Assembly: GCA_036501665.1 (NCBI GenBank)
Contig: DASXZW010000023.1
Coordinates: forward strand, 1-64,000
Source of the DNA: DATAUD01 sp036501665
GTDB lineage: Bacteria; Verrucomicrobiota; Verrucomicrobiia; Limisphaerales; Palsa-1400
DNA: 64,000 nucleotides
Direction: 5' to 3'
The notes beneath the pieces were generated by a model, which saw only the letters and a list, made by a program, of their open reading frames with translations, made no database searches and was not told the DNA's origin. Positions 8,927-17,322 of this stretch are shown here, in pieces. The position numbers were made by a program, and so were the translations under genes. Numbering within the stretch: the first letter of the stretch is position 1; each line of letters opens with the position of its first letter.

Positions 8927-8964
8927 TCACGCTCATCCGTCTAATGTCAGGGTGAGGAATAACT

Positions 8965-9330
8965 ATGAAAACCCGCGTTGGTTCCAAGGCGTTCTGGATC
9001 GCCGCAGCGCTTTTTGCGGTGTTTGCAGCTTTTTGGGGGTCAATGGAACTGATTGGTTTTAAGCAGCGCAGGGATAAGGCTGCGGTTCGCGCTTATATTG
9101 ACAGAGTTCAGCCCTTGTTGCTTGCGGACACTCGTTTTAAATATGTGCGGTTGTTGGGCTATAGTTGTGATAGTGTGTGGTCGCCGTACATGCCCATTTC
9201 CGGGACCGTGCCATCACAGGCCGATTGGGATGCTCTCCAATATCTTATCCAAACCTCACGACCCCCGGTGTTCGCGAGCGTGGCGGTAGTTGTAGTTGAC
9301 TCAAATAACAAAGGACCAAAAACCCCGTAG
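8965..9330 (+). CDS. Hypothetical membrane-anchored protein
   Basis: 121 residues. One N-terminal hydrophobic segment (AFWIAAALFAVFAAFWG) is followed by a small soluble domain with YIDRVQPLLLADTRFKYVRL. It reads as an inner-membrane-anchored or secreted protein. No motif of known function is seen. It follows the PilT-type gene by 38 bp in the same orientation and may be co-transcribed. Confidence 0.55.
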   Translation: MKTRVGSKAFWIAAALFAVFAAFWGSMELIGFKQRRDKAAVRAYIDRVQPLLLADTRFKYVRLLGYSCDSVWSPYMPISGTVPSQADWDALQYLIQTSRPPVFASVAVVVVDSNNKGPKTP

Positions 9331-9345
9331 GTTGACGGATTTTGT

Positions 9346-10704
9346 CTATGCGTTCGCAATCGCGCGTTCGAGGATCGCGAGGGCCTGGTCCATTTCGGCT
9401 TGGGTCAATGTCAGCGCGGGAGTAAGGGTCAAAATATTTCCCTGGGTGATTTTAAAATTCAAGCCTCCGCTCAGGGAGTTATACATGACGCGTTCCGCTT
9501 CGTCCCTGGCCGGAATCAATTTGGCCTTATCTTTCAGCAGTTCGACGCCGAGGATCAAACCAAGGCCGCGCACGTCGCCGATCAGAGGTTGACGTTTCGC
9601 CATTTCCCGAAGGCGTTCGAGGGCGTATTGGCCAAGCTTTCTTGCATTGTCAACAAGATGTTCTTCCTCGATCACCTGAAGCGTGGCAAGAGCGGCGGCG
9701 CAGGCGACCGGATTTTTTTCGTGCGTGTAATGGCCCAACGCGGTGTGCTGCGCGACGTTCAGCGCTTCGCGGCACAACATCGCGGCAATCGGCATAATGC
9801 CGCCGCCCAGACCTTTGCCGACGACCAGAATATCCGGGACGACATCATAATGCTCGCACGCGAACATTTTTCCTGTGCGTCCGAGGCCCATTGGAATTTC
9901 GTCAAGAATCAGAAGCGCGCCGTGTTTGTCGCAACTGGCGCGGATGCGTTTCCAGTAATCGGGCGGAGGAATGAATGGGATCGAGCGAATTGTCTCGCCG
10001 ATGACCGCTGCGACGTCGCCTTCTTTTTCCAGCACGTAATCAATGTAGTCGGCGCATGCGAGCGAACACGATGCTCCGCATTTGAACGGGCAATGGCGAT
10101 TGTCCGCAGGCGGAACGTGTTCGCAGCCGGGCAGAAGGGGACCGATGTCCTTGCGAAACACGGCTTCGCCTCCGACGGAAATGGCATCGAGCGACGCGCC
10201 GTGAAATGAATCCCACATCGAAACAAATTTAAAACGCCCCGTGGCGACCCGCGCCAGCTTGAGCGCCATTCCGATTGCGGTGGTTCCGCCCGGCGCGAGC
10301 AAAACACGGTCGAGGCCGTTCGGCGCGATCTGGACAAGTTTTTCGGCGAGGGCGATTGCTGGTTCGCAGGTGTAGCGTCGGGTGCAAAATGATAGTTTAT
10401 CCAACTGGGCTTTGATCGCTGCAACGACTCGCGGGTGAGCGAAACCAACATTGTGGACATTATTGCCGTGAAAATCCAAATAGCGGCGTCCTTCAGTGTC
10501 TTCAAAAGACGCGCCGGAAGCGGATTTGATCACGTTCAGGCACGGCGTGGAAAGCGATTGGTGAAGAAATACTTCGCTGTCGCTCTCCAACGTTTGCCGC
10601 GTCTTCGCGTGGATGTTATCTGCGGACCATTTGTTGCGGTGCGGGGAAAGGTTGATGTCTCCCTCGGTCTTCAGCCCTTCGAGCGATTTATTTGTGTCTG
10701 ACAT
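9346..10704 (-). CDS. pbfA: (R)-1-hydroxy-2-aminoethylphosphonate ammonia-lyase (class III aminotransferase fold)
   Basis: 452 residues. PLP fold-type I class III enzyme with LAPGGTTAIGMALK (phosphate binding), LLILDEIPMGLGRTGKM (Asp268) and VVGKGLGGG (Schiff-base Lys297). Residues 200-222 carry an unusual Cys cluster (HCPFKCGASCSLAC) inserted after the domain core. The family assignment rests on position beside phnY, phnA and phnW: PbfA is the class III enzyme that eliminates ammonia from hydroxylated AEP to give phosphonoacetaldehyde, the PhnY substrate. It starts 4 bp after phnY ends, so both lie in one transcript. A plain AEP transaminase is the alternative. Confidence 0.82.
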   Translation of the reverse strand: MSDTNKSLEGLKTEGDINLSPHRNKWSADNIHAKTRQTLESDSEVFLHQSLSTPCLNVIKSASGASFEDTEGRRYLDFHGNNVHNVGFAHPRVVAAIKAQLDKLSFCTRRYTCEPAIALAEKLVQIAPNGLDRVLLAPGGTTAIGMALKLARVATGRFKFVSMWDSFHGASLDAISVGGEAVFRKDIGPLLPGCEHVPPADNRHCPFKCGASCSLACADYIDYVLEKEGDVAAVIGETIRSIPFIPPPDYWKRIRASCDKHGALLILDEIPMGLGRTGKMFACEHYDVVPDILVVGKGLGGGIMPIAAMLCREALNVAQHTALGHYTHEKNPVACAAALATLQVIEEEHLVDNARKLGQYALERLREMAKRQPLIGDVRGLGLILGVELLKDKAKLIPARDEAERVMYNSLSGGLNFKITQGNILTLTPALTLTQAEMDQALAILERAIANA

Positions 10705-10708
10705 TAAA

Positions 10709-12133
10709 TCACCAGGGGAGGCTGAAGGTTTTGACGAAGCTGAACCCTTTCATGGATTCGATAACGCCTTCCTTTAAGCCCAACCCACTGTCTTTGATGC
10801 CCCCGAACGGACTGCTCTCAATTCGGAAACCAGGAACTTCGTTAATATTGACTGTCCCGCAGCGCAACGCTTTGATCGCTGTGAGCGCGCTTTGCAAATT
10901 CGTTGTCACGACGCCGGAGCTAAGGCCGAAGGCGGTTGAATTGGCGAGTTCAAGAGCATCTGCGAGATCACGCACTTTCAAAATCGGCGCGAGCGGGCCG
11001 AAACTTTCGCAGACAATCATCCGGCAATCGCGCGGAACATCGGCGATGACGGTTGGTTCCAGAAACGCGCCGCGTCGGTTTCCGCCGATGAGCACTTTGG
11101 CCCCGGCGGCGACGGCTTCTTTGACGACGTTTTCCAAGTTTGTGGCAGAGGCTTCGTCGATTACGGTTCCGACGAATGTTTTTTCATCAGTTGGATCGCC
11201 GCACTTGTATTCCTTTGTTTTTTCGACGAGACGTTTTGTGAATTCATCCGCGATGCCTTCCTGGACGAGAATCCTCTTTACAGCGGTGCAACGCTGGCCG
11301 GAATTTCGGTAACTCCCTTCCGCGGCGAGGGTGATCGCGAGGTTCATGTCGGCGTCATTAAGAATAATCAACGGATCATTGCCGCCGAGTTCGAGGACGA
11401 GTTTCTTGTAGCCTGCGGTGGCGGCGATTTTCTTGCCGATGGCAATGCTCCCTGTAAATGCGACAACTTCCACGTCGGGATGGGAAACCAACGGTTCTGC
11501 GACTTCGTTTGTCGCGCCAACGAGAACGCTCAGCATGGGACCCGGGAGTCCGGCGGCGAAAAGGAGTTCGGCAAACTTGAAGGCGGTCATCGGCGTTTTT
11601 TCGGACGGCTTGAGAATCAACGGTGTGCCGGCGGCAATGGCGGGCGCGACTTTGTGCGCGACCTGGTTCAGCGGATGATTGAAAGGCGTAATCGCAACGG
11701 CGCAGTGGAGAGGCTCGCGGGTTGTGAAGATGCGTCTGTTCTTGCCTTGAGGCGATACGTCGGCGGAAAAAATCTGGCCGTCGTCGCGGAGAGCTTCCAT
11801 TGCGGCCCAACGAAGTACTTCGATGGTCCGGCCAACTTCATATCGAGTTTCGCGCATGGCGAGGCCGCTTTCGCTCGTGATGAGACGGGCGATTTCTTCG
11901 CGTTGCGCATCAAGGGCAGCGCGGACGGTGTTCAGGATTTCGGAACGCTGGAAGCGACTTGGTGTGTCGCGAAAAGTTTTGGCGGCGGTCACGGCGGCTT
12001 CGACATCGGCGCGGGTTGCCGTCGCGACGCGGCCGGCTTCAGCGCCGGTGTGTGGGCTACGGACGATCAGTGCGTTGCCGCCGCCGCTCACCGGTTTGCC
12101 GGCGACTAGACTGGAGTAATTGTTCCGTTGCAT
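10709..12133 (-). CDS. phnY: Phosphonoacetaldehyde dehydrogenase
   Basis: 474 residues. Aldehyde dehydrogenase superfamily with Asn152 in ITPFNHPLN, general base Glu248 in LELGGNDPL and nucleophile Cys282 in NSGQRCTAVKR. It oxidises phosphonoacetaldehyde to phosphonoacetate with NAD in the cytoplasm. Family choice among aldehyde dehydrogenases is set by overlap with phosphonoacetate hydrolase (28 bp with phnA upstream) and by pbfA just downstream. The three genes give a complete route from phosphonoacetaldehyde to acetate and phosphate. Confidence 0.88.
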   Translation of the reverse strand: MQRNNYSSLVAGKPVSGGGNALIVRSPHTGAEAGRVATATRADVEAAVTAAKTFRDTPSRFQRSEILNTVRAALDAQREEIARLITSESGLAMRETRYEVGRTIEVLRWAAMEALRDDGQIFSADVSPQGKNRRIFTTREPLHCAVAITPFNHPLNQVAHKVAPAIAAGTPLILKPSEKTPMTAFKFAELLFAAGLPGPMLSVLVGATNEVAEPLVSHPDVEVVAFTGSIAIGKKIAATAGYKKLVLELGGNDPLIILNDADMNLAITLAAEGSYRNSGQRCTAVKRILVQEGIADEFTKRLVEKTKEYKCGDPTDEKTFVGTVIDEASATNLENVVKEAVAAGAKVLIGGNRRGAFLEPTVIADVPRDCRMIVCESFGPLAPILKVRDLADALELANSTAFGLSSGVVTTNLQSALTAIKALRCGTVNINEVPGFRIESSPFGGIKDSGLGLKEGVIESMKGFSFVKTFSLPW

Positions 12134-13425
12134 GTGTAATCGAAAATGTCAAAGTTTCGGACGTCGGCTTTTGCCCGCATAAAATAATCGGGCTTCAGCG
12201 GCGCGCTTAAAATAAATGGAACCATTTCTTCGTATCGCCCGCCATGTGACCGCAAGGCGCCTTTCAAGGCGGACAAGTCGTGCCATTTCGGCGTGCGGCC
12301 CAAGGTTACATCACGTTTGGCGCAAACCACAAGATCACCCATGCGATCTTCGGGAAGTTCCATCCACCTCGCGGCTGTCGCGCGTTCGAGGACTTCTGTC
12401 ACGCCTGGTAATTCCTGGATGAAGGCAATGGCTTCGTTGATGGCGACTCTGTATGCCGACGGCAGCAGAATCTTAACTTTATTTCCCTCTTGCGGCGCCG
12501 ATTTGACGAGGACGCTGGCATCGATCCCTGGCGGCAGATGCACCTGTGCGAACGATCCAAGGGCACCGTGATGGGCGACATAGGGATCAGTAATGGGCAA
12601 AATGACGCGGAAGCCGGGGCCGAAACGCTGTTCCAATGCGGATTCGAGGTAGGTGACGTTCGGCGAGCCGTCGGGCTTTTGTTTGGCGTTCATGCCGTGA
12701 TCCGCGGTGATGCCGATAACCGCGCCGAGCGCCAGCAATTTCCCGACTTGTTCGTCGATTCCAGCGTAAAATTCAAGTGCCTCCGGGGCGTCGGGCGCGT
12801 AGGCGTGCTGGATGAAATCGGTTGTTGTCAAATAAAGGAAATCGGCAAGACCGCGCTCGATCAGTTTGACGCCGGTTTTCAGAACATAAAGCGAGGCGTC
12901 GCCGCTGTAAATGGCCGGTGTCGGTCCGACGAGTGATTCGACGGCGTCGATCCCGTGCGTGGCGCGCACGGCTTCAGCGGCTTTTTCGGACGAGAGGGCA
13001 ATTCCGCCCAGAGGAATCAGGCCGCTTGCGAAATAATCACGAAGTTTTTCCTTTGCGGTGACGACGGCGACACGGCGTCCGGCGCGTTGGGCGGCGGGAA
13101 AAATCGTTTCGGCGCGAAGGAATGACGCGGAATTCATCATCACTTCCTTGCCGCTTTTGGTGTCGTAAAAATAGTTGCCGACAATGCCGTGGACGCATGG
13201 CGGAACGCCAGTCGTGATGGAAGCATTGTTGACGTTGGTCAAGCTCGGCATCGCTCCGCGCGCAAGGCCACGATGCCCTTCGACGCTGAGACGTAGGAGG
13301 TTGGGCATTCGCCCGCGCACCATGGCGGTGTCGAGGTATTCATCAGCGGAACCGTCGAGGCAGATTACGACGACGGGCTTCGCGGGCGGCCTGTATTCGC
13401 GGCCATTAACAGTGAAATTGCTCAT
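12106..13425 (-). CDS. phnA: Phosphonoacetate hydrolase
   Basis: 439 residues. Alkaline-phosphatase superfamily metalloenzyme that cleaves the C-P bond of phosphonoacetate to acetate and phosphate, using two zinc ions. Metal and catalytic elements seen are VVVICLDGSADEYL (Asp24), AMPSLTNVNNASI (nucleophile Thr63), TTTDFIQHAYAP (Asp/His metal ligands) and GITADHGMNAKQ (Asp-His ligands). Length and motif order fit PhnA of the AEP route. This is not the unrelated E. coli phnA. It starts 17 bp after the restriction endonuclease gene ends and overlaps phnY. Confidence 0.92.
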   Translation of the reverse strand: MSNFTVNGREYRPPAKPVVVICLDGSADEYLDTAMVRGRMPNLLRLSVEGHRGLARGAMPSLTNVNNASITTGVPPCVHGIVGNYFYDTKSGKEVMMNSASFLRAETIFPAAQRAGRRVAVVTAKEKLRDYFASGLIPLGGIALSSEKAAEAVRATHGIDAVESLVGPTPAIYSGDASLYVLKTGVKLIERGLADFLYLTTTDFIQHAYAPDAPEALEFYAGIDEQVGKLLALGAVIGITADHGMNAKQKPDGSPNVTYLESALEQRFGPGFRVILPITDPYVAHHGALGSFAQVHLPPGIDASVLVKSAPQEGNKVKILLPSAYRVAINEAIAFIQELPGVTEVLERATAARWMELPEDRMGDLVVCAKRDVTLGRTPKWHDLSALKGALRSHGGRYEEMVPFILSAPLKPDYFMRAKADVRNFDIFDYTCNGTITPV

Positions 13426-13442
13426 TTAAATTTGGTTCTTTC

Positions 13443-14402
13443 TTACTCACCGCTGTCTTCATCGCGCGGCTCTATTTTGGCTACCACTGCTGATCTGTTG
13501 ACCAGCGACCACAGGTCGTCAAATAAGAAATAATCAAATGTCCGAATATGATCTTTTAGAATCTTCTCCGTCAGCATATTGGGACGAATATCAAAATAGT
13601 AAACCCCGTCCAGCGGGTTCAACTTAACGGTATATCCTTTGAAATGTCCCGGCAAGAATGTCGCGTTTACGCCATATTCCTTTGGACTCTTGCCCTTTCG
13701 CTGGACGTCGTTAAGAAATATTGCGACATGGGGGACATCCTTGCCCGTCAATCTCGCCAGAAGAAATTTGTCGATGAATATTTTATCAAGCCGGTCCTTG
13801 CTGCTTGTCTTAACGGAGCCAATAATTTTCACGAAATTCCCGGATTTGATGACGAGATCGTGCTGGTAGCACATCAAGAACTCTTCCTGGCCATCAATTT
13901 CGACAGGAACATTGACTATACCAGCCGTGCAATCCACACCGACGCGAACAAGAATCAGGCGAATGAGCCTCTCAAACAAATCTCCATTAATTTTCCGCGC
14001 GGTGTTTGACTTTCCCACAGGCAAAGCATCCAGTGAAGCGCCGATGGCTTGCTGAATTGTGTAGATGCCCCTATTTACCAGTTCCCGATTGGCTGGTGTA
14101 TCTACGTTGACGCGTGACGATTTGACTGTGTTGAGAATTGTGAGGAATTTTTTGGTCGCTGCCCTCGCTGATTTTCCAGAATAGAGCAAATTAAAATTTA
14201 ACGGACGTGTGACGTTAAACGATCCATTTTCCTTATACTGAAGAAATCGATAATGCGTTTCATTTCTCGAAACAATTTCAGCTTGAATTGATCCGGGTTG
14301 GCTGACGAAGTCCCAAAACGAGTTGCAAAAATCAATGTAATCCGACAGTTCCGCAAAATTCGTTTTGTTGGATGCTCGGCTGACGAGTTCGGTCAACGTC
14401 AT
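13443..14402 (-). CDS. Type II restriction endonuclease (PD-(D/E)XK-like)
   Basis: 319 residues. It partners the overlapping methyltransferase gene (4-bp ATGA overlap). A helix with Glu144 (GDLFERLIRLIL) precedes a strand with Asp182 (QHDLVI) and then GSVKTSSKDR with Ser196-Val-Lys198. An SVK instead of the usual (D/E)xK, with the acidic residue supplied from elsewhere, is known in Cfr10I/Bse634I-type enzymes of the CCGG group. I infer a similar active site, but recognition sequence and exact family are unknown. It is AT-richer than the phosphonate genes around it, consistent with transfer. It is intact and presumably active. Confidence 0.78.
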   Translation of the reverse strand: MTLTELVSRASNKTNFAELSDYIDFCNSFWDFVSQPGSIQAEIVSRNETHYRFLQYKENGSFNVTRPLNFNLLYSGKSARAATKKFLTILNTVKSSRVNVDTPANRELVNRGIYTIQQAIGASLDALPVGKSNTARKINGDLFERLIRLILVRVGVDCTAGIVNVPVEIDGQEEFLMCYQHDLVIKSGNFVKIIGSVKTSSKDRLDKIFIDKFLLARLTGKDVPHVAIFLNDVQRKGKSPKEYGVNATFLPGHFKGYTVKLNPLDGVYYFDIRPNMLTEKILKDHIRTFDYFLFDDLWSLVNRSAVVAKIEPRDEDSGE

Positions 14403-15355
14403 CGTATGCTCTCCCTGCGCTGGGCCGTTTCGGCGTCAAATTGTATCCAATACGCAACGGACCGGCCTCCGACGTTTTCAAGCCGCTTTACCGCCCACGA
14501 ATTGTATTCCGCATTTGTGTCGCAGCCCAACCATCGCCGGCCCAACTGTTCAGCTACGACCAAGGTTGTTCCTGAACCGGAAAAGGGATCCAACACGGTG
14601 TCGCCAGGATTCGATGAAGCGAGCAACAGTTTGCGAAGCAATTCCTCGGGTTTTTGTGTCGGGTGGGGTGTCTTTTCTCCCATGCCATTTGAAGTCGTCG
14701 GAATGTCCATTACATCCTTGGGTTTTGCCCCTTTTGGATTTGGAACCCAGTGATCCCGGTTCTTGCCATTGCTGTTTCCCCCGTACTGACTTGTTTCAGC
14801 CTGGGGATGGACGGGATATTTCAATGTGTGTGCTCCGTAGGGAATCCGCACATCGTCGATGTTGAAAGTAAAATCCTTGCTTTTGCGGAAGTGAACGATG
14901 CTCTCATGCGACCTTCCCCAGTCACCGCCAAGATTGGCCTTATTCTTGTAGTGCCACACAATCCAACGGCACCCCTTAAAAAAAGGCATCGCGGCCACTT
15001 TAACATCTGCCAAAATTTCTGAAAAACCACACACGTAAAGTGTACCTGTTTTCCTCAAAACCCTGGATGCTTCCTTGAGCCATTCGCGCGACCATGCGAC
15101 ATAATGCCCGTGGCTCTCAAAATCGTCCCAATCCGCTTTTTTAATGTTGTAGGGCGGATCGGCAAAAACGAGGTCAACGGATTCTGCGGACATTCCTTTA
15201 AGCCAGTCGATCGAATCTCCGAAATACAAACGACCATGATTATGTTCGTATTGTAATTGAATTCCGTCAGCGAGACCCACAGGATTTATGGTCCCATTTT
15301 GGTGTTTCACTTCCAACTCCATCTGAGAAGTCGATTCCTTGACCTTCACCGGCAT
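14399..15355 (-). CDS. Site-specific DNA methyltransferase (beta-class N6A/N4C)
   Basis: 318 residues. Motif IV DPPY (66-69, FADPPYN) comes before motif I-like LDPFSGSGTT (255-264), the beta-class order of amino-methyltransferases, with HPTQKPEELL just before motif I. The variable target-recognition region is about 135-225. It uses S-adenosylmethionine to protect host DNA against the overlapping downstream endonuclease. It sits 78 bp after phnW ends, on the same strand. The base methylated (N6-adenine or N4-cytosine) cannot be decided here; DPPY slightly favours adenine. Confidence 0.9.
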   Translation of the reverse strand: MPVKVKESTSQMELEVKHQNGTINPVGLADGIQLQYEHNHGRLYFGDSIDWLKGMSAESVDLVFADPPYNIKKADWDDFESHGHYVAWSREWLKEASRVLRKTGTLYVCGFSEILADVKVAAMPFFKGCRWIVWHYKNKANLGGDWGRSHESIVHFRKSKDFTFNIDDVRIPYGAHTLKYPVHPQAETSQYGGNSNGKNRDHWVPNPKGAKPKDVMDIPTTSNGMGEKTPHPTQKPEELLRKLLLASSNPGDTVLDPFSGSGTTLVVAEQLGRRWLGCDTNAEYNSWAVKRLENVGGRSVAYWIQFDAETAQRRESIR

Positions 15356-15433
15356 AACTTATTCAAAACGGAAAACCATTTGGACTCAAGCACATGCTGA
15401 TTCAAGGTTCGACGCGCTTTAGGATTTGAACGC

Positions 15434-16555
15434 CTATTTGTTGGAAACGGCGACGCCGATGGCGAGGACGAGTTGGTCCATGTCCGCGGGGAAGAGGCGG
15501 CCGATGTTGGCGATGCGGAAGGTGTCCACTTTAGTCAGTTTGCCGGGATAGATGAGGTAGCCCTGGCGGCTGAGTTCGTTGTAAAGTTGATCAAAACTGA
15601 ACCGGCCTGACGTCGGAAATAAAAACGACGTGATGATCGGGGCTTGGACTTCGGGCTTTAAATAGCTTTGAAATCCGAGCCGCTTCATGCCGGCCAAAAG
15701 TGTTTCGTGATTTCGTCGGTAGCGCTGGTTTCGTCCGGGCACTCCGCCTTCAAGGTCCAATTCGTCGAGGGCTTGCTTGAAGCCGAGGATGCTGTGCGTC
15801 GGCGGCGTGTAACGGAATTTGCCGTCTTTTTCAAAGCCCTTGAGCTGTGCCAGCAAATCGAGGCTCAGGCTGCGCGCCCATCCTTCGCTTGCAAGAAGAA
15901 GAGCGCGGCGACCAAGGACCAACGAGAAACCGGGAACGCCCTCGATGCATTTGTTTGCCGATGAAATGAGGAAGTCGATTCCGCAAGTTTCAACGTCGAT
16001 GGGGATTCCCGCGAAACTGCTCATGGCATCGACGACGTAAATTTTGCCGAATCGCTTTGCGATGCGGCCGATTTCCTCAATTGGATTGAGCAGGCCGGTT
16101 GTGGTCTCGCAATGAACCACGGCGACATGCGTCACGGAGGGATTCTCGTCAAGGCACGTTTCGAGTGCGGCGGGGTCCGCCGTAACGTCCTCGCCAGTTC
16201 GCAAAACACGGTGATTGATCCGGGCATGTTTCAGCATTTGCGCCATGCGCTCGCCGTATGCGCCGTTCGCAAGGACAACGACTTCGCCGTTTGGTGGCAC
16301 GCATGTTTGAAAAACGGCTTCGACTCCAAAGGTGCCGGAGCCTTGCATGAGAATGGCTTCCCAACCGGCTTCGCGCGAAACGCCCGCCAAAGCAAGCAGA
16401 CGAGAGCGGATGCTGGCGACGAGGGCATTGAAATCGGTATGCCATGAACCGGCGTCACGGAGCATCGCGTGTTTGACGCTAAGGCTGGTGGTCAGCGGGC
16501 CGGGAGTAAAGAGCAGTTTGTCCCGAGCCGCGGGAATTTCAGGAGTGAGGTGCAT
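15434..16555 (-). CDS. phnW: 2-aminoethylphosphonate--pyruvate transaminase
   Basis: 373 residues, the normal length. Class V PLP aminotransferase with LLFTPGPLTTSLSVKHAML, GSGTFGVEA (cofactor phosphate), VVDAMSSFAGIPID (Asp176) and ISSANKCIEGVPG (Schiff-base Lys202). It converts AEP plus pyruvate to phosphonoacetaldehyde plus alanine. As first gene of the minus-strand operon it feeds PhnY and PhnA. It is separated from them by the two restriction-modification genes. Confidence 0.92.
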   Translation of the reverse strand: MHLTPEIPAARDKLLFTPGPLTTSLSVKHAMLRDAGSWHTDFNALVASIRSRLLALAGVSREAGWEAILMQGSGTFGVEAVFQTCVPPNGEVVVLANGAYGERMAQMLKHARINHRVLRTGEDVTADPAALETCLDENPSVTHVAVVHCETTTGLLNPIEEIGRIAKRFGKIYVVDAMSSFAGIPIDVETCGIDFLISSANKCIEGVPGFSLVLGRRALLLASEGWARSLSLDLLAQLKGFEKDGKFRYTPPTHSILGFKQALDELDLEGGVPGRNQRYRRNHETLLAGMKRLGFQSYLKPEVQAPIITSFLFPTSGRFSFDQLYNELSRQGYLIYPGKLTKVDTFRIANIGRLFPADMDQLVLAIGVAVSNK

Positions 16556-16924
16556 GGAATTAAGTGGAAAAAGTGTGAGTTACAAAAGCAAATGAAGGTA
16601 ACGAAGAGTTCGGTGTGCGTTCGTTGCATCAGTCATGGCGAATCAAGCGATAAATCCAGTTTGTTCCTGAGGTTTTATTTTCCCGGTTTCCAGAACTGTG
16701 GCAAGAGGTTTTGTTCGCGCGCCTTGTAAATTTTGAATGGCGATTCAGGTCATGCTCCGCATCGCTGTGACTTCCGAGGCGAAGGGTGTTTGGTGCAAAA
16801 CGCGCTTACGGGGCAGGGGCATCCCGAAATGGGCGAGTGCAAATCAAACAAGTGGCAATTACTCCCGCCGCCTCAAGCAGGGCAATTGATGGTTGTTGAG
16901 TGTGGACGGCCCTACGGATGCCGT
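16556..16924. other. Intergenic region upstream of phnW
   Basis: About 370 bp between phnW and the lipoprotein gene, both on the minus strand. It must hold the phn operon promoter and perhaps the end of the lipoprotein transcript. I see no clear -35/-10 pair, no terminator with a T-run and no supported coding region. A frame on the plus strand is antisense to the lipoprotein gene and is not credible. Confidence 0.4.
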
Positions 16925-17299
16925 TTACCTGCTGAAAGAGGCAATAGCCTGTTTGGCTTTTTCATCACCGTTGTCAGCGGCGTCGTGCAGTTTTTGGGAT
17001 GTTGTCCTCAACGATCGAGCGACTACGACTCTCTGTTCTTCCGTAAGGCTCGGAGTATGGAGGAGTTGCTGAATGTCGTCGAAAGCGGCGGGCAGGTCGT
17101 GGTTTTTTACATCGGTGACGTAGCGATTTGCGGCATCCTGTGTTTCTTTGTCTGAGTTTTTGAATTCCGTGGAAAAGGCTGCGGGAATTTCTTCTTCAGA
17201 CAATGGTGGCGGAGCGCTGGAAGAATTCCGTCCGCAATTGCAGAACAAAAGCCCTGCCAATGATGCAACGAATGTAAACTTCAGGATTTCCAATTTCAT
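16925..17299 (-). CDS. Probable lipoprotein, unknown function
   Basis: 124 residues. The N-terminus MKLEILKFTFVASLAGLLFC ends in a lipobox-like LLFC with Cys20 (a second Cys follows at 22), predicting a lipid-anchored envelope protein. The mature part starts with a Ser/Pro-rich linker (RNSSSAPPPLSEEE) and then a helical domain of about 90 residues. It begins 23 bp after the pseudopilin-like gene ends, so it is probably its operon partner. No known family recognised. Confidence 0.65.
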   Translation of the reverse strand: MKLEILKFTFVASLAGLLFCNCGRNSSSAPPPLSEEEIPAAFSTEFKNSDKETQDAANRYVTDVKNHDLPAAFDDIQQLLHTPSLTEEQRVVVARSLRTTSQKLHDAADNGDEKAKQAIASFSR

Positions 17300-17322
17300 A
17301 TCATCAGGGCGAAACTTACAAT

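Noticed and set aside
16733..17155. 140-codon plus-strand frame
   Set aside because: Antisense to the lipoprotein gene, which has a signal sequence and an operon partner.
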